A DNA stretch of 17,536 bases from CAZNQW01 sp964575225 (GCA_964575225.1 CAZNQW010000062.1:1-17536); one strand, 5' to 3'; counted from the first letter of the stretch, positions 1 to 6,765 are shown. Notes: generated by a model not told the origin, from the letters alone. Program-made: numbers and translations.

Positions 1-4
1 ATTT

Positions 5-55
5 GTGGGGGCCTGCCGAGGCCCCCACACCCCCGGCCGGGGGCCTAACGCCCCC
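5..55. repeat. Cluster of overlapping GC-rich palindromes
   Basis: Three overlapping inverted repeats are visible. A perfect 10-bp stem with a 4-nt loop spans 5-14/19-28, a perfect 14-bp palindrome spans 30-43, and a 6-bp stem (39-44/50-55) shares bases with the second. There is no T-tract, so a classical terminator is not supported. They resemble the other GC-rich palindromes of this window (6696-6755, 17477-17503) in style, but not closely enough in sequence to call the same family. No gene is visible in 1-239. Confidence 0.6.
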
Positions 56-203
56 GGAACCCCCCGAATCTGGTACGTTGCCCGGTCGAGATCCGGTTGC
101 GTCGGAGGCGATGCGACCCGATCGGTCCTGGCAGGCCGGCCGAATCTGCTCACGTTGGTGCGCGCAGGGCACGACATGCCGCGCCCCTACGATGCGCATC
201 AGT

Positions 204-230
204 GATTTCGTGAAATTCGTGTAATTCGTG
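204..230. repeat. Three tandem 9-bp repeats (consensus NAATTCGTG)
   Basis: Three consecutive 9-mers (gatttcgtg, aaattcgtg, taattcgtg) end 9 bp beyond the stop codon of the minus-strand MFS gene. They are AT-richer than their surroundings. No function is recognised; the motif looks like an intergenic repeat. Confidence 0.6.
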
Positions 231-239
231 GCCAAACCG

Positions 240-1421
240 TCATTTGCGCACCATGGGCAAGGCCGCCAGCACCGGAAGCCCCAGCAGCGCAATTACAGCG
301 CTGAGCACAAAGGCCTGGCGCATGCCAAAGAAATCGCTAAAAGCGCCCAACGACACTGCCGCCAGCGACGTAACAGCGAAACTCAAGGCCATATACACCC
401 CATTGGCCAGCGACCGGTTCTCGGGATAACTCTCCTGGACCAGGGCCATGAACACCGGCGTCGTCGACAGGGCCGTAAAACCCAGCAGGAGAAGCAGGGG
501 GAAACGAGCCCAGCCGCCGACGGCCAAAAAGACGAACATGGTCAAGGGCGTGATCAACAGGGATAGAAAGATGATCCTGCGACGGCCCACCCGGTCGCTC
601 CACGAGCCTCCGAAAAGGGCGCCGGCTACACCCGCGATCTCGAGTACCGACAGAGACACGCCGGCAAACCAGAGGGCCGAGCCTTCCTGGGTCAAAAAGA
701 TGGGCAGATAGGTCGTCAGAGCCGAGAGCATAAAGGCCCGCGCCAGGGAAATGCCCGCCAGGGGAATCAAAAGGGGGCGCATGACGCGCAATGCCTGCCG
801 CCAGGGAAGGGCAGTCGGCACCGAGGTCTGCATTTCGACATTCCTCAAGCGCACAAACAGCAAGGCCGAGGCGAGCCATCCGCCCAGCATCAGCCAGGGA
901 GTCCGGTTCAGGCCCAGAAATTGGATGGCCGACACAATGACCACCGGCCCCAGGGTGCGCCCCAGCTCACCACCCACCATCCAGAACCCCATCCCACGCC
1001 CCAGGCTCTTGCCCGAAAAACGACCGGCGATCACCGGCGCCACGGCGTGAAGGGTCGCCGAGCTGAGGCCCACCACCAATAGCATGAGGATCAGCAGAAA
1101 ATAGGCGGGCGCCAGACCCAACAGGCTCATGACGGTGGCCGACACGGCAGGCGTCAGGATGACCAGGGTGCGCAGGTTGGTGCGGTCGGCCAGGTGGCCG
1201 ATCAGCGGCTGAAACAGCGAGGGGGCCTCTCGGAACACAGTGAGCAGGCCGGCTTGGGTGTTTGACAGCGCCAGACGCTCGATGAACACCGGCAGCAGTG
1301 CCGGCAGAAAGGACGTGTAGGTGTCGTGGACGGCGTGGGCCGCACTGATGGTGGTGACTTGGCTGGCATGGAATTCTTCAGAAGCCGTGGACTGCGCCGC
1401 GGCGGCTGCCTCGACCGACAT
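240..1421 (-). CDS. MFS transporter, Fsr (fosmidomycin-resistance)-like
   Basis: A 393-residue integral membrane protein with about 11-12 hydrophobic segments, the usual length for the major facilitator superfamily. The N-terminal segment (AAHAVHDTYTSFLPALLPVF) resembles the first helix of the Fsr-like subgroup. The loop-2/3 signature appears as GHLADRTNLR and again in the second half as GSWSDRVGRRR, which is the two-fold repeat of the fold. It should act in the cytoplasmic membrane as a proton-driven exporter; the substrate cannot be read from sequence. The ATG at 1421 is chosen over an upstream in-frame TTG (1445) because GGGAGG lies 4 bases before it, at 1426-1431. A possible own promoter overlaps the end of the upstream gene, and a strong hairpin lies in the leader. 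No partner gene or regulator is adjacent, so the role (drug or metabolite efflux) is inferred. Confidence 0.9.
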   Translation of the reverse strand: MSVEAAAAAQSTASEEFHASQVTTISAAHAVHDTYTSFLPALLPVFIERLALSNTQAGLLTVFREAPSLFQPLIGHLADRTNLRTLVILTPAVSATVMSLLGLAPAYFLLILMLLVVGLSSATLHAVAPVIAGRFSGKSLGRGMGFWMVGGELGRTLGPVVIVSAIQFLGLNRTPWLMLGGWLASALLFVRLRNVEMQTSVPTALPWRQALRVMRPLLIPLAGISLARAFMLSALTTYLPIFLTQEGSALWFAGVSLSVLEIAGVAGALFGGSWSDRVGRRRIIFLSLLITPLTMFVFLAVGGWARFPLLLLLGFTALSTTPVFMALVQESYPENRSLANGVYMALSFAVTSLAAVSLGAFSDFFGMRQAFVLSAVIALLGLPVLAALPMVRK

Positions 1422-1446
1422 GGAACCTCCCAGATGGCGGCGCAAA

Positions 1447-1474
1447 GAACCCCGGTTTGAGTAAACCGGGGTTC
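1447..1474 (-). terminator. 12-bp perfect hairpin between the LysM gene and the MFS gene
   Basis: A perfect 12-bp stem (1447-1458/1463-1474) has a 4-nt loop. Read on the minus strand it lies 50 bases past the transpeptidase stop and is followed by a weak T-rich stretch (TTTG). It could end the transpeptidase transcript. If the promoter proposed at 1501-1530 is real, it would instead sit in the 5' leader of the MFS mRNA and could attenuate it. Confidence 0.5.
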
Positions 1475-1500
1475 CGATACACGCGCCCGGATTGGAGGGC

Positions 1501-1530
1501 AGTATATCACAGATCGGGTCAGGTTACCAA
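1501..1530 (-). promoter_or_regulatory. Possible promoter of the MFS gene
   Basis: On the minus strand TATACT (1506-1501) carries an upstream TG in the extended -10 position. TTGGTA (1530-1525) lies 18 bases upstream as a 4-of-6 match to a -35 box. The -35 overlaps the last codons of the transpeptidase gene. The predicted start is near 1494, giving a leader of about 73 nt that contains the 1447-1474 hairpin. The -35 match is only moderate. Confidence 0.4.
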
Positions 1531-2558
1531 ACAATGTCGACGGGAGTACCCACGGGCGCCCAGTTGTACAGCGTGATGGCATTCTGGGTGGAAAGGATGA
1601 CGCAGCCATAGGACACGGGCTGCCCCAGGTAGCCCTCCCACAGTCGCTGGCCGTTAGATTGGATCGGCAGGGCATGAATTCCGTTTTGGAGCCGGCCGGC
1701 CCAGTAAATGCCCAACCAATAGGGCATCTGCAGCGCCCAGGTCGAGGCATAGGCATTGGGCAGCTTGTTCAGCACGCTGTAGCTGCCGACGGCTGTGGCC
1801 TGGCCTGGACGTCCGGTGGACACCACCCAGTTCCAAAGCAGTTGCCCATTTTGATAGACGTACATCCGCTGGGCCGAAAGATCCACCAGAATCCGCTTGC
1901 CGCCCCCCGAGGTCGCCCCAGAGGCCGGGGCCGGAGCCGGGGTCGAACCGGACGGGATTTTCAGACGCTGGCCGGCATAGATGAGGCCGGGATTGGTCAG
2001 CCCGTTGGCGCTGGCAATGGCGGCGATGGTCGTCCCGTATCGGTAGGCAATGGACGCCACGGTATCGCCGCGCTGGACCACGTGGACGGAGCCGCTGCCC
2101 GAACTGGCCCCAGGGTTCACAGGCACATTTCCGCCGCTGCCGCCCGGGATGACCAGCCGCTGCCCGACATAGATGTAGCTGGGATTGGCCAAGCGGTTGG
2201 CGCTGGCGATAGCCGCCACGGTGGTGCCATAGCGCCGGGCGATGGCCGTCACCGAGTCGCCGCGCTGCACCGTGTACGTAGCCCCTGCGGCGGCGCCTGC
2301 CCCGCCGCCCACGGCCCCCGTGCTGCCGCTGGGGATGGTCAGGCGCTGCCCGGCATAGATCAGCCGCGAGTTGGCCAATCCGTTGGTCCGGACCAGGGCG
2401 TCGACCGTCGTGCCATAGCGCGTGGCAATCGACCACAGGGTCTCACCCCGCTGGATCACGTGCACGCCCCCTTGGGCATAGGCCGGCGGCACGACCAGAC
2501 CCAGAACAAGAACCACAAGCACAGCCACTCCGATCAAGGTTCGGCCCGATGCTCTCAC
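1524..2558 (-). CDS. Secreted L,D-transpeptidase with three LysM domains
   Basis: A 344-residue exported cell-wall enzyme. Residues 1-28 are a signal peptide (basic start, long hydrophobic core, likely cut after AYA). Three LysM peptidoglycan-binding modules follow at about 32-76, 94-138 and 158-202, joined by Gly/Ser/Pro/Ala linkers. A YkuD catalytic domain occupies about 221-344. The active-site region is H295 followed by S-Y-G-C at 316-319, with Cys319 as nucleophile; the common family form is SHGC, so the His of that motif is Tyr here. The family cross-links peptidoglycan stems 3-3 or anchors proteins. The GTG start is supported by GGAAGGAG 8 bases upstream and by a strong promoter. It is followed on the same strand by the MFS gene after 102 bp with a hairpin between, so it is probably a single-gene unit. 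Confidence 0.93.
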   Translation of the reverse strand: MRASGRTLIGVAVLVVLVLGLVVPPAYAQGGVHVIQRGETLWSIATRYGTTVDALVRTNGLANSRLIYAGQRLTIPSGSTGAVGGGAGAAAGATYTVQRGDSVTAIARRYGTTVAAIASANRLANPSYIYVGQRLVIPGGSGGNVPVNPGASSGSGSVHVVQRGDTVASIAYRYGTTIAAIASANGLTNPGLIYAGQRLKIPSGSTPAPAPASGATSGGGKRILVDLSAQRMYVYQNGQLLWNWVVSTGRPGQATAVGSYSVLNKLPNAYASTWALQMPYWLGIYWAGRLQNGIHALPIQSNGQRLWEGYLGQPVSYGCVILSTQNAITLYNWAPVGTPVDIVW

Positions 2559-2594
2559 AGGCGAGTCTCCTTCCCGGCTCTGTAAATTGAGATT

Positions 2595-2623
2595 ATCATA
2601 CCTGATATCCGATGATTTGTCAA
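2595..2623 (-). promoter_or_regulatory. Strong sigma70-type promoter of the LysM-transpeptidase gene
   Basis: On the minus strand TTGACA (2623-2618, perfect -35), a 17-bp spacer and TATGAT (2600-2595, 5 of 6) are seen. The predicted start is near 2588, about 30 nt before the GTG, with the ribosome binding site between. ATCAT and ATGAT form a short imperfect inverted repeat across the spacer and -10; it is too weak to call an operator. Confidence 0.85.
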
Positions 2624-2720
2624 GCGATACATAGAAACTGTGGTATTTGCCCTGGAATTAAAGAAAAGCCGTGGGTGGAATAGCTGGGGCCGCCACCCAG
2701 ACGTCACCACCGCCCTTGTC

Positions 2721-2760
2721 CGTCACCCTCGCCTCCCTGCGCAGGCAGGCGAGGGTGACG
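2721..2760. repeat. 14-bp inverted repeat upstream of the DUF4416 promoter
   Basis: Perfect 14-bp arms at 2721-2734 and 2747-2760 enclose a 12-base loop that holds its own 5-bp inverted repeat (2736-2740/2741-2745). It ends 8 bp before the -35 box of the DUF4416 gene, inside the intergenic region between two divergent promoters. No gene is transcribed into it from the left, so a terminator role is not obvious. It may be a dispersed palindromic element or a structural or regulatory site. Confidence 0.65.
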
Positions 2761-2767
2761 GAAACAC

Positions 2768-2796
2768 TTGACAGGATTTCGCCCTGAGCGTATCAT
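2768..2796 (+). promoter_or_regulatory. Strong sigma70-type promoter of the DUF4416 gene
   Basis: TTGACA (2768-2773, perfect), a 17-bp spacer and TATCAT (2791-2796, 5 of 6). The start site is predicted near 2803, directly before the GGGAGG ribosome binding site at 2804-2809, so the leader would be only about 16 nt. Confidence 0.85.
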
Positions 2797-2818
2797 ACCA
2801 TCAGGGAGGCAAGCCATC

Positions 2819-3352
2819 ATGGGGAGTGTTCACAGCGCCCAACCGGTCAAGCTATTCGCCAGCCTGCTGGCGGCGGATCTCGCTTTGCTCCAAGAGACCA
2901 AGGCGGCGTTGGCTGTTGCCTTTGGGCCCATCGACTATGAAAGCGACCTTCTGCCCTTTGACCACACCGATTACTATGGACCCGAATTTGGCGCCCACTT
3001 ACAGCGGGTGATCGTCACCTTCCAGCCGCTGGTCGACCCGGGCGATCTGCCCGCCGTCAAGCGCCGCACCAACGAGATGGAGCAAGCCGGCGCCCGAGAC
3101 GGCAATCGCCGCGTGAACATCGATCCGGGCTATGTGTCGCTGGGAAAGATGGTGTTAGCCACCACCAAAGATCACGCCCACCGGCTTTATCTGGGGCAGG
3201 GCATCTATGGCGAGGGGACGCTGGTCTACCAACGGGGGGCGTTCCGGCCCTGGCCCTGGTCCTACCCCGACTATGCCAGCGACCGCTATTGCGCCCTTTT
3301 CCTGGAGATACGAGCGCGATACAAAGCACAACTACGGGGTTTAGAGGGCTAG
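2819..3352 (+). CDS. DUF4416 family protein
   Basis: A 177-residue soluble protein that I recognise as DUF4416, a family of about this length with no established function. Visible hallmarks are an N-terminal stretch with ALAVAFGPIDYES, then an acidic/aromatic cluster (FDHTDYYGPEFG), an N-I-D-P-G-Y motif in the middle, KDHAHRLYLGQGIYGEGTL, and a C-terminal PWPWSYPDYAS. The conserved Asp, His and Tyr residues suggest a metal- or nucleotide-handling enzyme, but that is speculation. The ATG at 2819 is chosen because GGGAGG lies 9 bases upstream. A longer frame could start at a TTG at 2768, but that TTG is the -35 box of the promoter. The gene has its own promoter and ends 4 bp from the opposing FecR-like gene. 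Confidence 0.85.
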   Translation: MGSVHSAQPVKLFASLLAADLALLQETKAALAVAFGPIDYESDLLPFDHTDYYGPEFGAHLQRVIVTFQPLVDPGDLPAVKRRTNEMEQAGARDGNRRVNIDPGYVSLGKMVLATTKDHAHRLYLGQGIYGEGTLVYQRGAFRPWPWSYPDYASDRYCALFLEIRARYKAQLRGLEG

Positions 3353-3356
3353 GGCG

Positions 3357-4571
3357 CTATTCGACGATCACCTGGATCTCGGAGACCAGGCTGTCATAGT
3401 TCCAGCCCGAAGCATACACCGTCAGTCCGGTAAGGTGAGCGGGCCGGTTGTCTCCGAGCAAGGCCATCAGGTCGCTCGATTCAAAGGGGTACCAGATTCC
3501 CCGGGGGATCTGGATGCCCGAGGGAAGGCCCCACGGGTCTGATGCAATGGGATAGCCCGCCTGATTCTGGTAGTAAAAGCCCCGAGTCCAGAACTTGTCG
3601 TTGCCCCAGCGGTCCTTATAGTCCAGGCGGACAATAATGGGAAATTCGGAACTGAGCTGCCCCCCGCCCGACAGGCTCTGGAATTCGAGCATCACGTCGA
3701 GAGAGACCGCCATCCGCACAAAGTCGCGCACGTCCTGATCGAGTTTTTGATAGATCGAGATCTCGGTGTGGTCGCCATCCCGCTGGTCCCGGCGCACCAA
3801 GCGCACTGCTCGCCGGCTTCCCTCCTCGACGACTTCCAATCGAGGCGGCTCCACCGACCTGGTCAGCACCACCGTATTGGTCACCCAGGTGGTTGCCAGC
3901 GGATCTTGAAAGTTTCCGTTCTGGATCAGATTGCGGGCCGCCGGCATGGGGTTGACCGCTTCGCCGCTCAGATCGACAAAGGTGCGCATACCTTGGGGCA
4001 GGATCATTCTCACAGCGTCGCCCACGATCATCGCCTGGCCCCGCACGACCGTGACCTGGGTTCCCTGATTAGTAACCTCGATGCGATAGCTGCCCTCGTC
4101 CAAGCGCAGACGGGTCTGGGGGGTCACCACCTCAAAGGTGGTTGCTCGCTCGACCGGCAAGGCCACCCCGATCCGCACCAATCCCCCCGTGACTTCGAGA
4201 GTGACCTGATTGGTCTGATCACTCACCTGAAAGCGCGGGGCCTGGCTCTCGACCAATTTCACACTGGTATTGCTGTACAGGGTCACGTGGCTTCGCTCGA
4301 ACATATCGAGGGTGGCCCACGAGGTATTGTCGGTAAAAAGTTCGTCGCCGGGCGATAGATTGGCCGTGTTGGTCACAGCGGTCAGCTCGCTCTGGCGGGC
4401 TTTTTGCACCAGAAGCGTGCCCTCGATCACACGCAGCTCTGTGTCCTGGTTCTCGGTCGATTTCAACAGGTAGGAGCGGATGCCCAGAGGGATGCCCACC
4501 GCCAGGATGCAAAAGGTCATAAAGGCGGCGGTCAGCACCACCCAGGCGACCCGTTCGGGATTGTTGCGCAT
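3357..4571 (-). CDS. Membrane-anchored FecR-domain protein
   Basis: A 404-residue protein with one N-terminal membrane segment (about residues 9-32) and the rest predicted outside the cell. Residues about 45-205 form a FecR-like beta domain: an EGTLLVQ opening, LSPGDELFTDNTSWATLDMF, then VTLEVTGGLVRIGV and a final VRGQAMIV strand. Residues about 213-404 begin with NLIQNGNFQDPLATTW, typical of carbohydrate-binding-like jelly-roll modules, and are rich in aromatic and beta-prone stretches. FecR-type domains occur in signalling and in envelope proteins; no anti-sigma partner or sigma factor is nearby, so signalling is not supported. The ATG follows the acylphosphatase TAG with no base between, and a GAGG lies inside the upstream gene's end, which suggests translational coupling. 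The ligand is unknown. Confidence 0.8.
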   Translation of the reverse strand: MRNNPERVAWVVLTAAFMTFCILAVGIPLGIRSYLLKSTENQDTELRVIEGTLLVQKARQSELTAVTNTANLSPGDELFTDNTSWATLDMFERSHVTLYSNTSVKLVESQAPRFQVSDQTNQVTLEVTGGLVRIGVALPVERATTFEVVTPQTRLRLDEGSYRIEVTNQGTQVTVVRGQAMIVGDAVRMILPQGMRTFVDLSGEAVNPMPAARNLIQNGNFQDPLATTWVTNTVVLTRSVEPPRLEVVEEGSRRAVRLVRRDQRDGDHTEISIYQKLDQDVRDFVRMAVSLDVMLEFQSLSGGGQLSSEFPIIVRLDYKDRWGNDKFWTRGFYYQNQAGYPIASDPWGLPSGIQIPRGIWYPFESSDLMALLGDNRPAHLTGLTVYASGWNYDSLVSEIQVIVE

Positions 4572-4871
4572 CTAGTGTCGTACCTCAAAGGGCGGCAGGT
4601 TGCCGGTAGGGGCCGGCCATCGAACGTCCACTTCGGTCACAAAAGCGGCCCGGGGACCCTGGCGCAGATAGGCCAACATCTCCTCAAGGGCCGGGCGCGC
4701 CCCTTCGGCGACCACCTCCACCGTGCCGTCCCAGCGATTTTGCACATAGCCCGAGATTTCCAGCTCTTGGGCGCGGCGCCAGGCAAAGTAGCGAAAACTG
4801 ACGCCCTGGACACGGCCATGAACCACCGCGTGCAATCGCGCTCTCGTTTCTGGCTGCTTGCCCTGTTCCAT
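4572..4871 (-). CDS. acyP: Acylphosphatase
   Basis: A 99-residue protein, the normal size of acylphosphatases, small cytosolic enzymes that hydrolyse acyl phosphates such as acetyl or carbamoyl phosphate. The family signature is present at residues 19-29 (GRVQGVSFRYF), with the phosphate-binding Arg27. The catalytic Asn45 sits in GYVQN, 18 residues later as in characterised members. Longer frames starting at 4880 (ATG) or 4907 (TTG) are possible. They are rejected because a near-consensus promoter occupies 4879-4907: its -10 overlaps the ATG at 4880 and its -35 contains the TTG. The predicted transcription start is at or next to the A of the ATG at 4871, and no ribosome binding site precedes it. 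The mRNA is therefore probably leaderless. The FecR-like gene follows directly. Confidence 0.93.
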   Translation of the reverse strand: MEQGKQPETRARLHAVVHGRVQGVSFRYFAWRRAQELEISGYVQNRWDGTVEVVAEGARPALEEMLAYLRQGPRAAFVTEVDVRWPAPTGNLPPFEVRH

Positions 4872-4878
4872 GGCCCGC

Positions 4879-4907
4879 ATTATAGCATGTCTTGCCCCAG
4901 ATGCCAA
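4879..4907 (-). promoter_or_regulatory. Near-consensus promoter producing a leaderless acylphosphatase mRNA
   Basis: On the minus strand TTGGCA (4907-4902, 5 of 6), a 17-bp spacer and a perfect TATAAT (4884-4879). Counting 7 bases from the end of the -10 puts +1 at 4872/4871, where 4871 is the A of the start codon. The promoter lies in the 45-bp gap after the PA14 gene, so acylphosphatase and the FecR-like gene can be expressed independently of it. Confidence 0.85.
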
Positions 4908-4916
4908 ACTCGCCCG

Positions 4917-6506
4917 CTACCAGACGAGTTCGTCCCAGAAGCGCAGATAGGCGTCGAGGGTCACCTCATAGTACTGCACTTCCAGGAGGTGAACCCCAGC
5001 CGGCAGATCCAGTTCGGCCATATACACCTGCCCGGGCCAGGCAGGCCAGGCATTGAGGACTAGGCTGCCGTCGACCAGAAGGCGCGCGCCATCGTCTGCC
5101 TCCAGATAAAAGCGGTAGGTGCCGGCTGCCATTTCGACTGTGCGGGTCCACCGCGCCGAAAAATCGTCGATCGGTACCTGGGGAGCGGGCGACCCCAACC
5201 CCCAGTCAAAGTTAAGGGCGCCATCCTCGCGGACCAGAACCGGCCGCCCGGCGAGCATCAGGTTGTCATAGAACTCACCCTGCCAGGCGCCGGCGGGCGC
5301 CCCCGTCGGTTCGGGGGTCGGGGAAGCGGTCGGGGTCGAGGTTGCCGTGGGCGTGGGGCTGGCTGTGGGTGAGGCTGTCGCCGTCGGCGTCAGGGTGGGC
5401 GTGGGCGAAGGGGTTGCCGTCGGCGACGCAATCCGCGCCCATTGGAACAGGATCCGGGCCCCACCCAGGTTTTCATAGTACTCGACCTGCAGCAAGTGCT
5501 CGCCCTCACCCAGTTCCACATCCAGGCTGTAGGCCTCCTGGGTGCTATCGTGCCACTGGTCCAGGACCAGCCGCCCATCGATGCGCAGGCGCACCCCATC
5601 GTCGGCACTCACGGCAAACCGGTAGACGCCCTGTTCAAAGTACAATCGCCGTGTCCACCGCGCCGAAAAGCCATCAACCGGAATTCCCTCGGCAGGCGAA
5701 CCCACCCCCCAGTTAAAATCCACCACCGGGTCGTTGCGCACCAGCACCGGTTCGCCAAAAGGTTCCAGACCCCCATAATACTCCCCCCGCCAATCGACGA
5801 TCACCGGTTCGGGTGTGGGAGAAAGTGGGGGAGTCGCGGTGGGCGATGGGGTCGCGGTGGGCAGCGACGTGGCAACGGGCGACTGGGTGGGTCGATCGGT
5901 GGGGAGCAGTGGGGTTGGGGTAGAGGTCGGGGCAATGAGAACAAAGCGAGCGGTGGCCTCCTGCCCAGAGCGCGCGCCCCGTCCCTTTACCTCGGCCCAT
6001 TCCTGGCCGATCCAGCGCACCTCGTTGGGAAAGGTAAAGGCGGTACTAAACCGGCCCCCATCGTCGGCCATCGCCGCCGCGTAAGAGAATCCGGGACCGT
6101 CGCCATCCTGCGGCGCCCGCAGAAAGATAAAGACCGGTTCGCCGGGCCACCACCCCTCGCCCGTCACGGTGACCAGTGTGTTGATGAACCCCTGCATGGG
6201 ATCGACAGTCACCCGCGCCTCGCCCGACACGGGAAAGGCCGTGGGGGCACCGGGTGCCGCCGGATCAGAGACCGAAGAGGAAGGGGTTCCAGGGGAAAAC
6301 ACGGGCATGTCCCCTGGTGAGCCACCGGGGAACAGCAGGCGTGCCACCAGGAATAGGGTCACGCAGAGGACCATCGCAGCCACCAGGACGAGAAACCCCA
6401 CGACCAAGTTTCCCAAACGGCTTTGCGGTTCATCCTCCTGAAAATAGGTGACCCGGCCCAGACCATCTCGCGCCAGGCGGCGATCCTCGCTCAGGTTACG
6501 GGACAC
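4917..6506 (-). CDS. Membrane-anchored protein with tandem PA14 domains
   Basis: A 529-residue protein with a cytoplasmic N-terminal tail (about 30 residues), one membrane helix (about 31-59) and an extracytoplasmic part. Residues about 96-195 form an Ig/IPT-like beta domain (ARVTVDPMQGFINTLVTVTG). A Thr/Pro linker (about 192-234) leads to PA14 domain 1 (239-356). A second, longer Thr/Ser/Pro/Ala linker (361-404) leads to PA14 domain 2 (408-525). Each PA14 copy has the W-x-G-E-Y/F-Y opening, FSARWTR, the ADDG-x-R-L-x-x-D-G core that often binds calcium and glycans, and an LL-x-V-x-Y-Y-E strand. The family role is carbohydrate or adhesion binding at the surface; the ligand is unknown. The GTG start is supported by GAGGAG 8 bases upstream (6515-6520). 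No clear promoter was found upstream. Confidence 0.88.
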   Translation of the reverse strand: MSRNLSEDRRLARDGLGRVTYFQEDEPQSRLGNLVVGFLVLVAAMVLCVTLFLVARLLFPGGSPGDMPVFSPGTPSSSVSDPAAPGAPTAFPVSGEARVTVDPMQGFINTLVTVTGEGWWPGEPVFIFLRAPQDGDGPGFSYAAAMADDGGRFSTAFTFPNEVRWIGQEWAEVKGRGARSGQEATARFVLIAPTSTPTPLLPTDRPTQSPVATSLPTATPSPTATPPLSPTPEPVIVDWRGEYYGGLEPFGEPVLVRNDPVVDFNWGVGSPAEGIPVDGFSARWTRRLYFEQGVYRFAVSADDGVRLRIDGRLVLDQWHDSTQEAYSLDVELGEGEHLLQVEYYENLGGARILFQWARIASPTATPSPTPTLTPTATASPTASPTPTATSTPTASPTPEPTGAPAGAWQGEFYDNLMLAGRPVLVREDGALNFDWGLGSPAPQVPIDDFSARWTRTVEMAAGTYRFYLEADDGARLLVDGSLVLNAWPAWPGQVYMAELDLPAGVHLLEVQYYEVTLDAYLRFWDELVW

Positions 6507-6585
6507 AGTGCACTCTCCTCAAGGCATTGCATAGGCTCGATACATAGACGCAAAAACCGGGCTTGGGGTTCCGCTCTCTCCAGAA

Positions 6586-6618
6586 AATGGGCACGGCCTG
6601 GCCTGGGTCGCCGGGGCC
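6586..6618 (+). repeat. 33-bp direct repeat, copy 1
   Basis: This block, beginning aatgggcacggcctgg, recurs at 6766-6798 with a single T/C difference. The copies are 180 bp apart and flank the two palindromes at 6696-6711 and 6734-6755. Confidence 0.75.
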
Positions 6619-6695
6619 GCGACCAGGGCACGTCGGGCCCCCACAAGTTGGAATCACCGCGGGGTCATGGGCGGGTTCCGGAAGGCTCGCCGTCC

Positions 6696-6711
6696 CCGTC
6701 CCCGGGGACGG
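6696..6711. repeat. Perfect 16-bp GC palindrome
   Basis: CCGTCCCC|GGGGACGG reads identically on both strands. Its right half overlaps in sequence with the module seen in the 6734 hairpin and in the 195-bp array. It lies between the two copies of the 33-bp direct repeat. Confidence 0.75.
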
Positions 6712-6733
6712 CTTGGAAGCCTTGACCAAAAGT

Positions 6734-6760
6734 CGCGCCCCGAGGACGGGGCGCGGAGCA
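6734..6760. repeat. Dispersed GC-rich hairpin element, copy A
   Basis: An 8-bp stem CGCGCCCC/GGGGCGCG (6734-6741/6748-6755) with a 6-nt loop is followed by GAGCA. The same stem and the same GAGCA tail occur at 17477-17503 with a different loop. The first 16 bases also match 12141-12156 in the tandem array with one difference. It looks like a member of a dispersed palindromic repeat family. Confidence 0.65.
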
Positions 6761-6765
6761 GAGAG

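Noticed and set aside
1..239. Small plus-strand frames at the window start
   Set aside because: They run through palindromes, are Pro/Gly-rich, and have no ribosome binding site.
2595..2616. Operator formed by ATCAT and ATGAT over the transpeptidase promoter
   Set aside because: The inverted repeat is only 5 bp per arm and the inner bases do not match; one arm is part of the -10 box.
5442..6320. Plus-strand open frame of 292 codons opposite the PA14 gene
   Set aside because: Its composition mirrors the Thr/Pro linkers and PA14 repeats of the real gene; no start signal or domain.
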